A stretch of 64,000 bases of DNA, taken from contig CM048557.1 in NCBI GenBank assembly GCA_026413225.1, forward strand, positions 47,189,371 to 47,253,370, in the 5' to 3' direction. The translations under genes and the position numbers were made by a program. Positions 25,670-36,800 of this stretch are shown piece after piece. The notes beneath the pieces are model-generated. The model saw nothing but the letters and a program-made list of their open reading frames with translations. It did not search any database and was not told the DNA's origin. Positions within the stretch are counted from its first letter, which is position 1. Each line of letters opens with the position of its first letter. Origin of the DNA: Otis tarda (lineage: Eukaryota; Chordata; Aves; Otidiformes; Otididae).

Positions 25670-28615
25670 GTCTCTGGTCTCTGAATATCTCAGTATACAT
25701 ATCTCAGTATAGCTTACTGGTCATTTCAGTTAATCATGGCTTTTATTTTCACCAGAAATTGGTTTTCAATGAGAGAATGTGCCTGAAGCAAAATGCATCC
25801 TTGCTTCATGCCATGATTAGTTTGGATCATGAAGAAGCAGAAAGTGAGGAAGGGTCACAGACAAAACTGTGGATAGGAAGCTCTCACTTTCTTTTCTTAA
25901 TCTTTCAGCTAGTGATTTTTTATTTGTTTTCTGGGCCCATGGTTAAATTGAAATACGTTTATGCCTCTTCATCTTTGATTAGACCAAGACAGTGCTCTGG
26001 CAATTATTATAAAGCAGGCGAGTCCCTTGCCAGTGAAGCAGCACCACAAATTTTTAATCCTGATCTATTCACTATGGATATTTTCATGTGATCCTGAATT
26101 CTTAAAGGGTCCAACTTGACTGGGCAAAAAAGAGGATGTTTTAAGAAGATGACTGTGCTCTGTCCAAAGAAAGGCCAGTCTTAAAATCAGTTTAAAAATA
26201 AGTAGCAGAGCTGGTTTGAGGTCTAATTCTATAAATAGGCATGACAGAATGGAGTTTAACCAATAAATATCAATAAGGCTGGAATTTTTTTGAGTAATCT
26301 TTTCCTGGATGTTTTAATTTTAACTTCTGATGAAGTTAAATTAAATTAACCTGTAAACTTGAAGCGTAATATAAGTCACTTGGAAGTCTTGTTTCCAACT
26401 GTGCCCATGTTTCCTCAGGAAAAAAAATCCTCAAAAAAAAAGAAAAACAAAAACCAAAAACTTCAACAAAAAAAAGCATTGCTGTTGGATATTGAGGCTT
26501 TATAAGGAAATCAGTAGCCCCCCTGCAATTGGTTGAAAACATTGCACTGGAGTTAAATACATTTCTTGTTCAAAATGAACTTTTTTTTTTTTTTAAATAA
26601 ACTTTCAGGAATTCCAAGAATATGATAGAAAGCTAAACCAATTTCAGGTAAATGGGCTGTCAGGATCTTCAGGATGCCATCTGGTCTTTTCCTCTGCTCT
26701 TTTTGGGGTGGGAGAAGGGGGAAGAGGATTTGCATGATTTTTTGGCTGTTTCTAGAATTAGAGCAGAACTTTAAATAGCTGGGCTTTTGCCCAATACTTT
26801 TTTGAATTGTGAAATGGTTTGTAGCTAAGCTAGAAGAGGGCTAAGTGCTGCTTTTTTTTAAGATCAAATAACTATCACAGCAGTTAATCTCCTTAGAGAC
26901 AAACAAAGTGAACTCGCAGATTCCCTTGAGTGGTGATTGCTAATGTCGAAGCAAATCTCCTTGTTTACTTATCTTATTATTTCAGTTAAAACTAAATCCC
27001 CTTTCTGCCTTCTGAGAAACCTTTACTAGAAATAGGGTTGTGGCTGTATTTTACCAGGGCTTTCAGAGCATGTTTGGGGCTGTGTAGTCTGGTGGGAGGA
27101 GAAGGAGGAGGCATGAAAGAGACTGAAGGTCAGACGCCCCATGTCTGTCTTCAGGTCTGCTGCTGACACTCTGTCTCATTTTCAGCATGCTTTTCCCCTC
27201 TGTGCCAACTTCCTTGTTTGTAAAAATAGATTTACTAACATATCACTGAGAGTGAGGCTTCCTTGGTGAAGAATTCAGAGGAGTTTGCATTCTTTATACC
27301 CAAGTACAGAATATTATTATTTCATTCCCATAGACAAATAATACAAATAGTGGGAAAATAAATATTATTTTATTCCCATAGACCTGGGACATTATGTTCA
27401 ATGCCACAAAGTTTTCACAAACTGATTTCCTTAGTCAATGCACAATTCTGAAATTCGCAAGCAGATTTGAGGCAGCGTAGACCTTATTTGTGTAATTTAG
27501 CATAGTTCTTGCCAACTTCACTCACACTGGAACAAGGACTTGGAGCCTCCACGAGCTGTACTTCCCTATTAACACTGAAGCTAGTCACCATGCACAATCT
27601 CCTATAAAGATCTTGAGTTCCCCAGCTGCTAGTAAGCAAGCAAGAAACAATGTGTAGGTTCAAACAGTTGGCATGTGCATGCCTTGGGAGGGATTAACAA
27701 AACATCCCCAAACCTCTGCTAAACCCAACTGGTGAGAACTAACTGGTGAATTCTCCTAGCTCCTCTGTAATACAGATGCAGCGTAACAGGAGAGACACTA
27801 TATCTTGTCAATCTTCTGTCTTCTACCTTGATGCAAGCAACACAATTCTTCCTAGACAATTCCTCCACACATTTCTCCCTACAGTAGGAGAGGTTCAACT
27901 CCTGTACTCTTGGATGATGTAAGTGGGCTACAGACAGACAAGCACAGGCATTTTTGTGCACTTCTGAAAGTCACAAACTCACCTGCTGTAAAGAAACCTG
28001 CAAATTGGGAAACTTGGAAGGAAGTCTCAGAGTCTTGGACTCATCTTCATCTGTATCCTGCAGCCGAAGGAAATATTGTCCTGCTTGTGATACACTGCAA
28101 CGCTTGAGGGTAGAGAGGCTTGAAAAAGGAGCAAGAATGTAGAGATGATGGTGGGCGGAAGGGAATCATAGTTGGGTTTGGCAAATTGTGTACTGTGCGT
28201 GTACATCTTTGAGGGTAAGGGTCTTGTTTGGGTGAAGCACCTTGGTGGGCATTTGAAGAGTAAGTATTGCACTGTTTTAACTTTGCTTCAGTCCTGGATA
28301 ATGTATATAAGGGTTGAAGTTAATGAATACTACCAGGGTGGGAAGACTAGGCAGCAGCCACCTTCTTTACAGTCTAGATGACATGGTTCCCCATAGAGTC
28401 CTGGTCATATTGTCCTCTTTCTCACTTTGTGTGTCTCAGGTGCCCCACGCCTTTTTTTGAAAGACTAACACTAGACCATTCATGCAATGTGTCATTTTTA
28501 CTAACCAACTAATGTACTAACACCCTAACGACTCATCTTTGCTTTTAGTTATTTTAATTAACAATCGTTCTGTTCACGATTTTTTAATTTCCTTTCTTCC
28601 CCCTTTTCCGCAAAG

Positions 28616-28660
28616 CACTCAGGCATTGGACACGCTATGGTAAACAAACTACATTGTCTG
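28616..28660 (+). CDS. NRXN3: Neurexin-3 splice-site-2 (SS2) alternative microexon, 24 or 45 nt
   Basis: After a pyrimidine tract and the acceptor CGCAAAG, 45 bases encode HSGIGHAMVNKLHCL. Two nested donors are visible. GTAAAC at 28640 ends a 24-nt exon (HSGIGHAM), and GTAGAT at 28661 ends a 45-nt exon. Both lengths are multiples of three and both neighbours are phase 0 at this junction (…NLRQ | VTISV…), so skipping, +8 and +15 all keep the frame. This matches the known neurexin SS2, where an insert of 8 or 15 residues sits in a loop of LNS2. Published work on neurexins shows that inserts at SS2 control binding of dystroglycan to LNS2. The acceptor is weak (AAAG), as expected for a regulated cassette. 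It is far too short to be found by open-frame length. Confidence 0.93.
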
Positions 28661-30379
28661 GTAGATATCATTCTTATTGTCTCTTTTTTTGGGTTTGCCG
28701 TGTGTTACCTGCCTTTTCCTCCCCCTACCCTCTCTTTTTCCCCCCCTCCTTTATAATTCTTCCTTTAATTTAATTTCATTGGAAACACATTTTTACTTTT
28801 TTAAATATTTTTTTTTCTTCTTTTTAATGGAAAAATAAGCTACAAAAGCAACTAACACAACTTCTGGAAATGGGGTTCGGACATTTCTTTCATTGGTTTC
28901 TTCACCTCCCTCTTTGGTTATTCTTTTCCATTCCAGTGATAAATTGTTGGATTTTTTTCCCCTTGCTTTTGAGTTTAGCTTTCTCTCTTTTGCTTTGGTT
29001 TTCATTTTGCTTTTTTTTCCCCTCTTGGTTTTTGTTTTTTACTCAGAAGGTTTCTAGATCAGAACCATTGCAGGGCCTCTAGTCCATGCTGGTGAAGGCT
29101 CTCTTTTTCTCTCATTCTTTTGTTGTGGCAACGGCTATTACAGGCAAACTGGCCAGAGTTGTCCTCTTTCTCCTGATTTTCCCCCACTTCCCTCCTTCCT
29201 CTTTCTCTCCTCCTCCTCCTTCTTCCTCTCTCTCTCACTTTCTCTCTGACCTCTACCTGCCGTGGCCAACAGGAGCTCAGCCGGTTGTTTGTTTCAGTAC
29301 ACACTCTGCATGGCATGTCCACGTCTGGTGACTCGCCCATGTCCTCCTGGCCTCGACCTATTTTTCCTCCATCTTTCCTCTAAACCACTAACAACATTGA
29401 AGCAAAACACATCAAATTCACTTACTCCTCTCCCTCCCTCTCCTTCCATCCCCCTTCACTCTCCATGTGTTTGGGGTTAGAAGTTTTTGGGGACGTTTCT
29501 ATTTGGTTTTGAGTTTTTTCATTATTATGGGGTTTGTTTGGTATTTTTATTTTTGATTGCATGCAAGTGTGAAATAGTTTTCTCTCTCTCTCTCTCGTTC
29601 TCTCTCTCTCTCCGCTTTCTTTTTTCCTGTCATCTTTCTGGGCTCCAGATATATTGGCATGACATGTCAAAGTGCAGTGTGTGCACGCTTTGTGTTTTCT
29701 TTCTTTTTCATCTCTGCTTCTCTCATACTTGTTGGTGTGTGGTTGATTTATTTTAATTTATTTTGTTTTCCATATGATTTATATTTTGGTTATGAGTTAG
29801 TTTCTTTTTTTTTTTTTTTTTTTGTGGGTGGTGGGTGTGTGTTTCTCTAGGTACATGGCATGCACATCCATAATGTATTGAAAGTGAGATTCCCCACCCC
29901 ACCTCCCTGAATGCATGATCGTCAGTGTGCCGTGAGCAAAAGAAACATAAAAAATAAAAAATACCAACCTCGTCTTCATTAGTGGTTTTTTTTTTTTACT
30001 AACAACCATAACTAACTGTAATCATTAAAATAAATACTAATTAATTATAAAATCAGCTGATATGAGAAATCTCTTTCAAGGACAGTTCCATTTTCTGGCC
30101 TGAGTAGATGGAAAGCATCTCAATGGGTAGACTGCTGGGTCAGCCTGACAGTGCTAATAGACCAGAAAGGGGAGAAGCAGATGCTGGAGCATTTCCATTG
30201 TGGGTGAAGCAGACCAGAAAATGGAGCGTGGCTGAACAAAAAAAAAAAAAATACATCCCAAATCTCAACAAAATCCTTAATAAAACTGACATAAAAAATA
30301 TAGGGAAGGTAACTTTGTTCTGTTCAGGATTGTAAGGTCATTGCTGGGATTTTCTTTGTCCGTTGTGTCCCTTGAACAG
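28661..30379 (+). other. NRXN3: NRXN3 intron after SS2, strongly T/C-rich
   Basis: Roughly 28680-29260 and 29480-29830 are dominated by T and C, including an interrupted (CT)n microsatellite at 29580-29613 and a poly-T run near 29808-29823. Copies of TGCATG, the RBFOX-binding hexamer, occur near 29308, 29559 and 29914. Regulation of SS2 by pyrimidine-tract or RBFOX proteins is an inference. No further exon seen. Confidence 0.75.
29580..29613 (+). repeat. (CT)n microsatellite, one interruption
   Basis: Seventeen CT-type dinucleotides with one G in the middle, followed by more pyrimidines and a CAG at 29647-29649. Confidence 0.9.
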
Positions 30380-30541
30380 GTGACAATCTCTGTGGATGGC
30401 ATCCTTACCACCACGGGCTACACACAAGAGGACTACACCATGCTGGGCTCGGATGACTTTTTCTACGTGGGAGGGAGCCCCAGTACTGCTGATTTACCTG
30501 GCTCTCCAGTAAGCAACAACTTCATGGGCTGCCTCAAAGAG
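30380..30541 (+). CDS. NRXN3: Neurexin-3 alpha, exon encoding the second part of LNS2
   Basis: A 162-bp exon (54 codons, phase 0 at both ends) beginning [19 protein letters not shown] after acceptor CTTGAACAG. It continues [12 protein letters not shown] and NNFMGCLKE, where donor GTAACT follows. It supplies the C-terminal beta strands of LNS2, with the conserved Cys of the NNFMGCLKE motif. It is spliced after NLRQ of the upstream exon, with or without SS2 residues between. The peptide is nearly invariant across neurexins, so it supports the gene family but not the paralogue. The next exon, starting with the conserved VVYKNND motif, is not in this window. Confidence 0.95.
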
Positions 30542-33492
30542 GTAACTATTTCAAATTAATTATTGTCTCTGTGCTTTTGGTTTCTTAGTTATTGCTCTTT
30601 CCTGCCTTTCATTACACACTCAATGTCTTTTCCTGATGCTGAATTTTACGCTGATGCTGCAACAGCTCTGTAAGGGTAAACTTCTCATTCAGACGGACAG
30701 AAGGAATCAGCTGGAAAACTCATGACCTTATAGTCAGAATCAGACTTCAGTGCTTGGGTTACGGGAAAACAGACCCATGGTAATGGGAGAGGTGCCTTCT
30801 GTGTCCCGTTAGCCATTTAGAGGGAAGCATTACAATCTTCTAGGTACTGAGGTAATAGCCGTTTAAAAAATGTAAATGACTTTTGATGACTAAGCAGCAT
30901 TTTTTGGGTGGAAAAATAATAATCAGAAGCATATTTAGGATATTTTTTAAGGTTCTGGGTTTCACTTGGGAATATAGGCAGTTGTCAATTTACCACAAAG
31001 ATGCAGAGGCAGAATAAACTGGAAAAATTAAAGCTGAGAGTAGCATAAAATATATGTATAACTTGGGTGAGACGAATGTGGCAGCGTGTGGAATTGAAGC
31101 ATACTATGTTGGCAAACCCATGTAGCAGAGCGCTGCTGCTTTGGTCAGGAACAGCTGTCTGGCTTCCACAACCGTGTTGTCTCCTGCTGGCTTCTTCCGT
31201 CACATAGTTAATCCATAACTTTGAGAAAATTCACATGTGGATAACAGAGATTGGACTGCCTGGTTAGCAGCAGGCACCAGAATAATAGACTAGTGTTCCT
31301 TGGAAATAAAATTAATTTAAAAAAAAAAAAAAAGAAGCTTCACTCCAAATCTGAAACTTGATGCAGTTGTTGTTCAGGTGTTACAGTCTGCTGTCAGCTT
31401 TTGTCTTTTTTCCTAACTCTTCTAATAGAATTTGTGATGACTGTAATTAATGGTGATAGATATTGACATCCCCAAAATGTGTTATAGAAAACTTACTGAA
31501 AAACAACCTTGTTTTCTGTTAGTCAGCTTCCTAGATAGTCTAGAATAAGAGTTTCTTGCAAGAGTTTTCTCCCTAATGTTGTGATTCTGTACTAATAGTG
31601 TTTTTCACACGGTGTGGTTTGGTGGGTCTAATTTTATTTGCAGACAGGAGGTTTTTCATAATACCCTCTTTGTACGAAAATTTAATATCAGAGGGAAGGT
31701 AGAGCTGAGTTTTCATATAGGAGTCATGGAAACAGCAATGCTGAGCTAGATGTTGTTCTGCAGCTGTAACTGCCTGACAAGTTACCATCCTACAGATGCT
31801 CGATTCTGGTGTCAGGGGTTGTATGTTATGTTGCCAGTCCTTTGATGCGAGCAATGGCTGTCAGAGTCTGGAGCTGCTCTCCTGCCTGACCTCTGGATTA
31901 GTTAAGGGGATGCACATGTGCTGGGAAAGAGCATGTGAGTATCTTGCATGGGCAGTGAAACTGCCCTGCTGAATACTGTCATACAGATATCAAATCCTTC
32001 TGTTTTCATCTATAGAGCCTTGGGACTGATTTTCATAGGCACTGAGTATCCAGTTTGATTGAAATCAAGAGGAGGTACAGCTTTGTAGTGTCTCTTTAAA
32101 TCAGGATCTTAATTTTATTTATGGATGCTATGAACATAACACTTAGCAGAGGCCATTTTTATGTGTGCTTTAAGTCAAACCAATGGAGCACAGAAAGCAG
32201 TGACAAGAAAATCTTTAGCAGCTTTATTATTTATATAATCATTTGTATTCTATTAGCTTGCACAATGTGCTAAGAGCTGCCTACATAGCCGTCCCAGGCT
32301 GATAATGCTCTGTGAGAAGAAAAACACAAGCAACCACTTAAGAATGAGAGGAAGAGGAAGCAAACAGATAGAATGTGCTTTATAATCTTGACTAGGTAGT
32401 GACAGAAGATGTGTATGAGCAGCTCCCTAGACTTAAAGGCAGGCTGATACTGACTTGATTTGAGCTACAGCCTGCTTAATAGCAACCTGCTCTTAGTAGT
32501 GGCCTAGTAATGCTTTCAGCTGCTGTGAAAATGTGCCCAAAATGTACGTTGCCTGGCCTCTGAGGATTAATTCAGTATACACAATTCACCAAACATAAGT
32601 GTAGTGCAGGGTTGTCAGGGGGAGACACCTGAAAATTGGATGAATGGAGAAAATGTAGTATTTAAGAATGAAAGATTTGTTACTAATTAGCACTTTGTGT
32701 GTCCAGTCCATCATTCCTCCAGCTGCGTTAGGTTGGAGGATGAGTTACTGCAGGTATCACTAGGAAGTGTAAGGAAGCTGTGTATTGTGCTTTTTCTCAG
32801 TTCTGTTTTTGGCAAATGGAGGTGACAGGGAGCTGTGCTTAATGGAGAAAGGACGGCCCTAGACTACTGTCAGAATCCTGACAAAGTCCAGAAATGCAGC
32901 CGTAACACCGACAGCTGCATGGAACACAGGGTCTGACCAGAATAGATAGCCTATATAGGCTGAGAAGGGTTCTCATTGTATGTGTAGTGGGTTATTCTCA
33001 GACATCAAAGCAGGCAGTACTTTCATTCAGTGGAGCGTTGGATGAGTTGAGCAGAAAATAGTTTGCCTCGTGAAATTCCTCCCAGGGTTGATTTTCTCTT
33101 CTTTCCTTTGCTAGGGATGAAAACACTGATGGCAAAGGTAGCAGGATCAACCTGAGATCCACCCAGAATTAGGGGACTTTTTTTTTTTTTTTTGAGTGTT
33201 TTCTTTATGTTTAGTTCTGAAATGCCAGAATATGTCTGTGGAATGCAATGCAGCGTGGTATGAAAGAAACCTGAGCTGGCTCAAGAAAGCCAGAATGCCT
33301 GTGGGGGATCAGCATGACGCCCTGGGGCAGACAGCTTTGATCCTTGAAGAGGCAGAACTGGGTTAGTGCAGTGCTTGTGTGCCTGTAACGTTTCTGGTTC
33401 CGGAACCGGCTACAGGGAACTTTACTTGGCTCTCAGCATTGCGTGGCAGTGTATTTCATAAATATATCCCTGTAGGTAATGTTTTAAAATTT
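30542..33492 (+). other. NRXN3: NRXN3 intron, left part, before the provirus
   Basis: No exon recognised. Contains a poly-A run near 31319-31333, a poly-T run near 33179-33193 and one possible ancient interspersed repeat at 32027-32113. Otherwise ordinary single-copy-looking intron. Confidence 0.75.
32027..32113. mobile_element. Possible ancient amniote interspersed repeat
   Basis: The words GGGACTGATTTTCATAGGCAC and TGAGTATCCAG followed by TTGATTGAAATCAA resemble a widespread old amniote repeat with the 'ctgattttcaaaggtgctgag…' start. Family not identified. Weak call. Confidence 0.35.
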
Positions 33493-33497
33493 GTCTC
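33493..33497. repeat. Target-site duplication (left) GTCTC
   Basis: GTCTC directly precedes the TGTGGTGG end of the provirus and is repeated exactly at 40518-40522 after the other end. Five bases is the usual length for ERV-L-type integration. Confidence 0.92.
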
Positions 33498-34192
33498 TGT
33501 GGTGGTTTAGCCCGGATCACCACACAGTTTCTTATTCACCCTCCCCCTACCCAGTGGGACAGGGGAGAGAAATTGGGAAGAAAGGAAAACTCGTGGGTTG
33601 AGATAAAAACAGTTTACTAAAAATACTAAAAACTACAAAGCTAACAGGATATAAGGATATTAATATATACAAAATATACAAAATGAACAATGTACAATTT
33701 CTCACCACCCGATGTCCGAATGACCGACGCAGCCCGTCCCGAGCAGCAATCACAGGAATGACACCGAGCAGCAAGCAAAAGGGGGGAGAGCAAGCTAGCA
33801 AGGTAGAGGGAACGATGCCAGCAAGCAAGTGAGAAGAAAAGGGTGCCAAGGGTGCCCGAATGGATACCCGACAAGAAAGGAATACTAGAAAAGGATTAGG
33901 ATGCCCCCTCCCATGGGCAACCCCCACTTATATACTGAGCATGACGTTTATGGCATGGAATACTCTCTTTGGCCAGTTTGGATCAATTATTCTGTCTGTC
34001 TTTCGCCCAGCTTCCCGCATCTGCACGTTAACGAGACCTTAACGAGACTTGGAAAGCCAGACAGTGTCCTTGGTCTCATTAACAACAACTCGTATCATCA
34101 GAATGTTTTTATCAACATTCTTCACACACGAAATCCAAAACACACCGGCTACTAAGAAGAAAATTAACTCCATCCCTGCTGAAACCAGGACA
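33498..34192 (-). repeat. Provirus 3' LTR
   Basis: 695 bp, TG…CA ends. Identical to the 5' LTR except for six rather than seven Gs near 33781. U3 (minus strand) contains a TATATAAG box at 33927-33934 and a tandem 11-bp repeat (TTAACGAGACC / TTAACGAGACT on the plus strand) at 34028-34049. No canonical AATAAA was found; AGTAAA near 33613-33618 is a candidate variant poly-A signal. Confidence 0.93.
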
Positions 34193-34208
34193 GTATCCAC
34201 CCCTTATT
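34193..34208 (-). other. Polypurine tract of the provirus
   Basis: Directly upstream of the 3' LTR on the minus strand, reading AATAAGGGGTGGATAC. A purine-rich segment in this place primes plus-strand DNA synthesis in retroviruses. The run is interrupted by pyrimidines, so its exact limits are uncertain. Confidence 0.7.
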
Positions 34209-34613
34209 CCATACCATTTACGTCATGCTTATAGGTATACACACAGATATCACTATCTCAATCTATGAGCTATCCCTTCAAAGTCTGTTGAGTTGATTTA
34301 GTCCATGACTTTGGGCCCCATCTGTGATAGCAGTCTCTCAGGGCAGGAGAGATGGTATGTAGTGTGAAGTTGTTACATACTGCATCTGGAACTTGTAGCT
34401 GGTACCTCTGGCACGGTTGGTGTATCATGTCCATGGTCTGCGAGTTGAGGATGTTGATCTCGAGGAGGTTGTTGGTCACCAGTTCTGGTTCCATCACTGC
34501 TGCACGTAGCTCGGTTTCATCGAAGCTTGTTCTTCACTGATGAGGGTGATTCTTGCTGCAATACCTCTGATAGAACATAAAAGAACTACAGACATGATTA
34601 TATACGGTTCAAA
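34209..34613 (-). other. Provirus segment between integrase and 3' LTR; no env
   Basis: About 405 bases. A minus-strand open frame of 75 codons (34270-34497) has no signal peptide, transmembrane segment or recognisable Env motif and may be chance. Nothing else seen. Confidence 0.6.
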
Positions 34614-36800
34614 TCATTGGCTATTTTCACCTAGAATCAAATCTCCTTGAGGTACACATCGGACTTCCCCATCCTCCCGCATCACCCACCAAGTACATCC
34701 AGGTCCTTGAGCGAAAGCAATCCCACGGATGGGTTTGCCCTTGCCCAGAGGAGGAATAACCCAGACTGTTTTCCCCAACATATTCCTTACATGCACCACA
34801 GGAACTTTATCACCATCTACAGTATGTAAAAGTTCAGATTGGGCAGGGCCAGCTCGATTGATGGATCCCCGAGTGTTGACTAACCAAGTGGCTTTTGCTA
34901 AATGTTTGTCCCAGTTTTTGAAGGTTCCACCACCCATTGCTTTCAGTGTAGTTTTCAGCAGTCCATTGTACCGTTCAATCTTTCCAGAGGCTGGTGCATG
35001 ATAGGGGATGTGATATACCCACTCGATGCCGTGCTCTTTGGCCCAGGTGTCTATGAGGTTGTTTCGGAAATGAGTCCCGTTGTCTGACTCTATTCTGTCT
35101 GGAGTGCCATGTCGCCAGAGAACTTGCTTCTCAAGGCCCAGGATGGTGTTTCGGGCGGTGGCATGGGGTACAGAATATGTCTCTAGCCACCCAGTGGTTG
35201 CTTCCACCATTGTAAGCACATAGCGCTTGCCTTGGCGAGTTTGTGGGAGTGTGATGTAATCAATCTGCCAGGCCTCTCCATATTTGTATTTCAGCCATCG
35301 TCCTCCATACCAAAGAGGCTTTAGCCGCTTGGCTTGCTTAATTGCAGCGCATGTCTCACAGTCGTGGATAACCTGTGCAATAGTGTCCATAGTTAAATCC
35401 ACCCCTCGATCACGAGCCCATTTGTATGTTGCATCTCTTCCTTGATGGCCTGAGGTGTCATGGGCCCACCGAGCTAAAAATAGTTCGCCTCTGTGTTGCC
35501 AGTCTAAGTCCACTTGGGAAACTTTAATCTTAGCAGCCTGATCCGCTTGCTTGTTGTTTTGATGTTCTTCAGTGGCTCGACTCTTGGGTACATGGGCATC
35601 TACATGACGTACTTTTACAACCAGCTTCTCTAACCGGGCAGCAATATCTTGCCACAGTGCGGCAGCCCAGATGGGTTTGCCTCTGCGCTGCCAGTTGCTC
35701 TGCTTCCATTGCTTTAACCACCCCCACAGAGCATTTGCCACCATCCATGAGTCAGTGTAGAGATAGAGCTTTGGCCATTTTTCCCGTTCAGCAATGTCTA
35801 AAGCCAGCTGGATGGCTTTCACCTCCGCAAACTGACTTGATTCACCTTGGCCTTCAGTGGCTTCTGCCACTCGTCGTGTAGGACTCCACACAGCAGCTTT
35901 CCACTTTCGATGTTTTCCTACAATGCGACAGGATCCATCAGTGAACAGAGCATATCGCCTCTCATTTTCTGGGAGGTTGTTGTATGGTGGGGCTTCTTCA
36001 GCACGTGTCACTTCTTCCTCTGGCGGCATTCCAAAATCTTTGCCTTCTGGCCAATCTGTGATTACTTCCAAGATTCCTGGGCGATTGGGGTTTCCTATTC
36101 GGGCTCGCTGTGTGATCAGTGCGACCCATTTACTCCACGTGGCATCAGTTGCATGATGTGTAAAGGGGACCTTCCCTTTGAACATCCAGCCCAGCACTGG
36201 CAGTCGGGGTGCCAGGAGGAGCTGTGCTTCAGTACCAATCACTTCTGAAGCAGCTCGAACTCCTTCGTATGCTGCCAGTATCTCTTTTTCAGTTGGAGTA
36301 TAACGGGCCTCAGATCCTCTATATCCCCGGCTCCAAAAGCCTAGGGGTCGACCTCGAGTCTCTCCTGGTGTTCTCTGCCAGAGACTCCAGGTAGGGCCAT
36401 TCTCCCCGGCTGCGGTATAGAGGATGTTTTTCACATCTTGTCCTGTCCGGACTGGCCCAAGGGCTACTGCATGAACAATCTCCTGTTTAATTTGTTCAAA
36501 GGCTTGTCGCTGTTCAGGGCCCCATTTAAAATCATTCTTCTTTCGAGTCACTTCATAGAGAGGGCTTACAATCATACTGTAATTTGGAATATGCATCCTC
36601 CAGAAACCCACAACACCTAAGAAGGCTTGTGTTTCCTTTTTGTTAGTTGGTGGAGCCATAGCTGTTATTTTGTTGACCACATCCATTGGAATGTGACGAC
36701 GTCCATCTTGCCATTTTACTCCTAAAAACTGGATCTCTTGTGCAGGCCCTTTGACTTTGCTTTGTTTTATTGCAAAACCGGCTTTCAGAAGGATTTGGAT
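34614..36800 (-). CDS. pol: ERV pol, 3' portion: RT connection, RNase H and integrase
   Basis: This is the downstream part of pol, in a different frame from the upstream part because of a one-base break near 36803-36806. The first methionine in the frame is at 36686; residue numbers count from it. RNase H carries the acidic residues D250 (FTDGS), E288 (FAEVKAI), D312 (YTDSW) and D382 (KQADQAA). Integrase follows with a zinc-binding HHCC set (H409, H414, C443, C446) and a complete D,D-35-E triad (D476 in WQIDYI, D535 in ESDNGTHF, E571 in KIERYNG). A C-terminal segment ends at a normal stop. Both nuclease/transferase domains therefore look intact. With no start of its own, this part would not be made unless pol were translated through the break. 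Neighbours are the upstream pol frame and the env-less 3' region. Confidence 0.93.
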   Translation of the reverse strand: MQILLKAGFAIKQSKVKGPAQEIQFLGVKWQDGRRHIPMDVVNKITAMAPPTNKKETQAFLGVVGFWRMHIPNYSMIVSPLYEVTRKKNDFKWGPEQRQAFEQIKQEIVHAVALGPVRTGQDVKNILYTAAGENGPTWSLWQRTPGETRGRPLGFWSRGYRGSEARYTPTEKEILAAYEGVRAASEVIGTEAQLLLAPRLPVLGWMFKGKVPFTHHATDATWSKWVALITQRARIGNPNRPGILEVITDWPEGKDFGMPPEEEVTRAEEAPPYNNLPENERRYALFTDGSCRIVGKHRKWKAAVWSPTRRVAEATEGQGESSQFAEVKAIQLALDIAEREKWPKLYLYTDSWMVANALWGWLKQWKQSNWQRRGKPIWAAALWQDIAARLEKLVVKVRHVDAHVPKSRATEEHQNNKQADQAAKIKVSQVDLDWQHRGELFLARWAHDTSGHQGRDATYKWARDRGVDLTMDTIAQVIHDCETCAAIKQAKRLKPLWYGGRWLKYKYGEAWQIDYITLPQTRQGKRYVLTMVEATTGWLETYSVPHATARNTILGLEKQVLWRHGTPDRIESDNGTHFRNNLIDTWAKEHGIEWVYHIPYHAPASGKIERYNGLLKTTLKAMGGGTFKNWDKHLAKATWLVNTRGSINRAGPAQSELLHTVDGDKVPVVHVRNMLGKTVWVIPPLGKGKPIRGIAFAQGPGCTWWVMREDGEVRCVPQGDLILGENSQ

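Larger units (their letters stand above)
23393..28615 (+). other. NRXN3: NRXN3 intron between LNS2 exon and SS2 microexon
   Basis: Contains one CR1 fragment (24931-25497), a 31-base poly-T run and T-rich DNA at 23620-24060. A small diverged tandem duplication around 27312-27384 repeats a word ending in CATTCCCATAGAC or TATTCCCATAGAC about 50 bases apart. No additional exon was recognised. Confidence 0.8.

Noticed and set aside
25591..26091. 166-codon open frame
   Set aside because: It begins beside and reads through a poly-T run (poly-Phe). No recognisable domain.
29581..29660. CT tract ending in CTCCAG, looking like a strong splice acceptor
   Set aside because: No neurexin-like peptide or in-frame donor follows, and the known exon order has no exon between SS2 and the 30380 exon.
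32233..32320. Possible second ancient interspersed repeat (ACAATGTGCTAAGAGCTG region)
   Set aside because: Resemblance to an old amniote DNA-transposon-like repeat is only suggestive; too weak to list without a profile search.
34270..34497. 75-codon frame after integrase as a remnant env or accessory gene
   Set aside because: No signal peptide, transmembrane segment, furin-like site or Cys pattern; too short to support an env call.
35847..36248. Plus-strand open frames across the provirus (also near 36738-37097 and 39256-39513)
   Set aside because: They are antisense shadows of pol and gag, where strong domain evidence fixes the minus strand.
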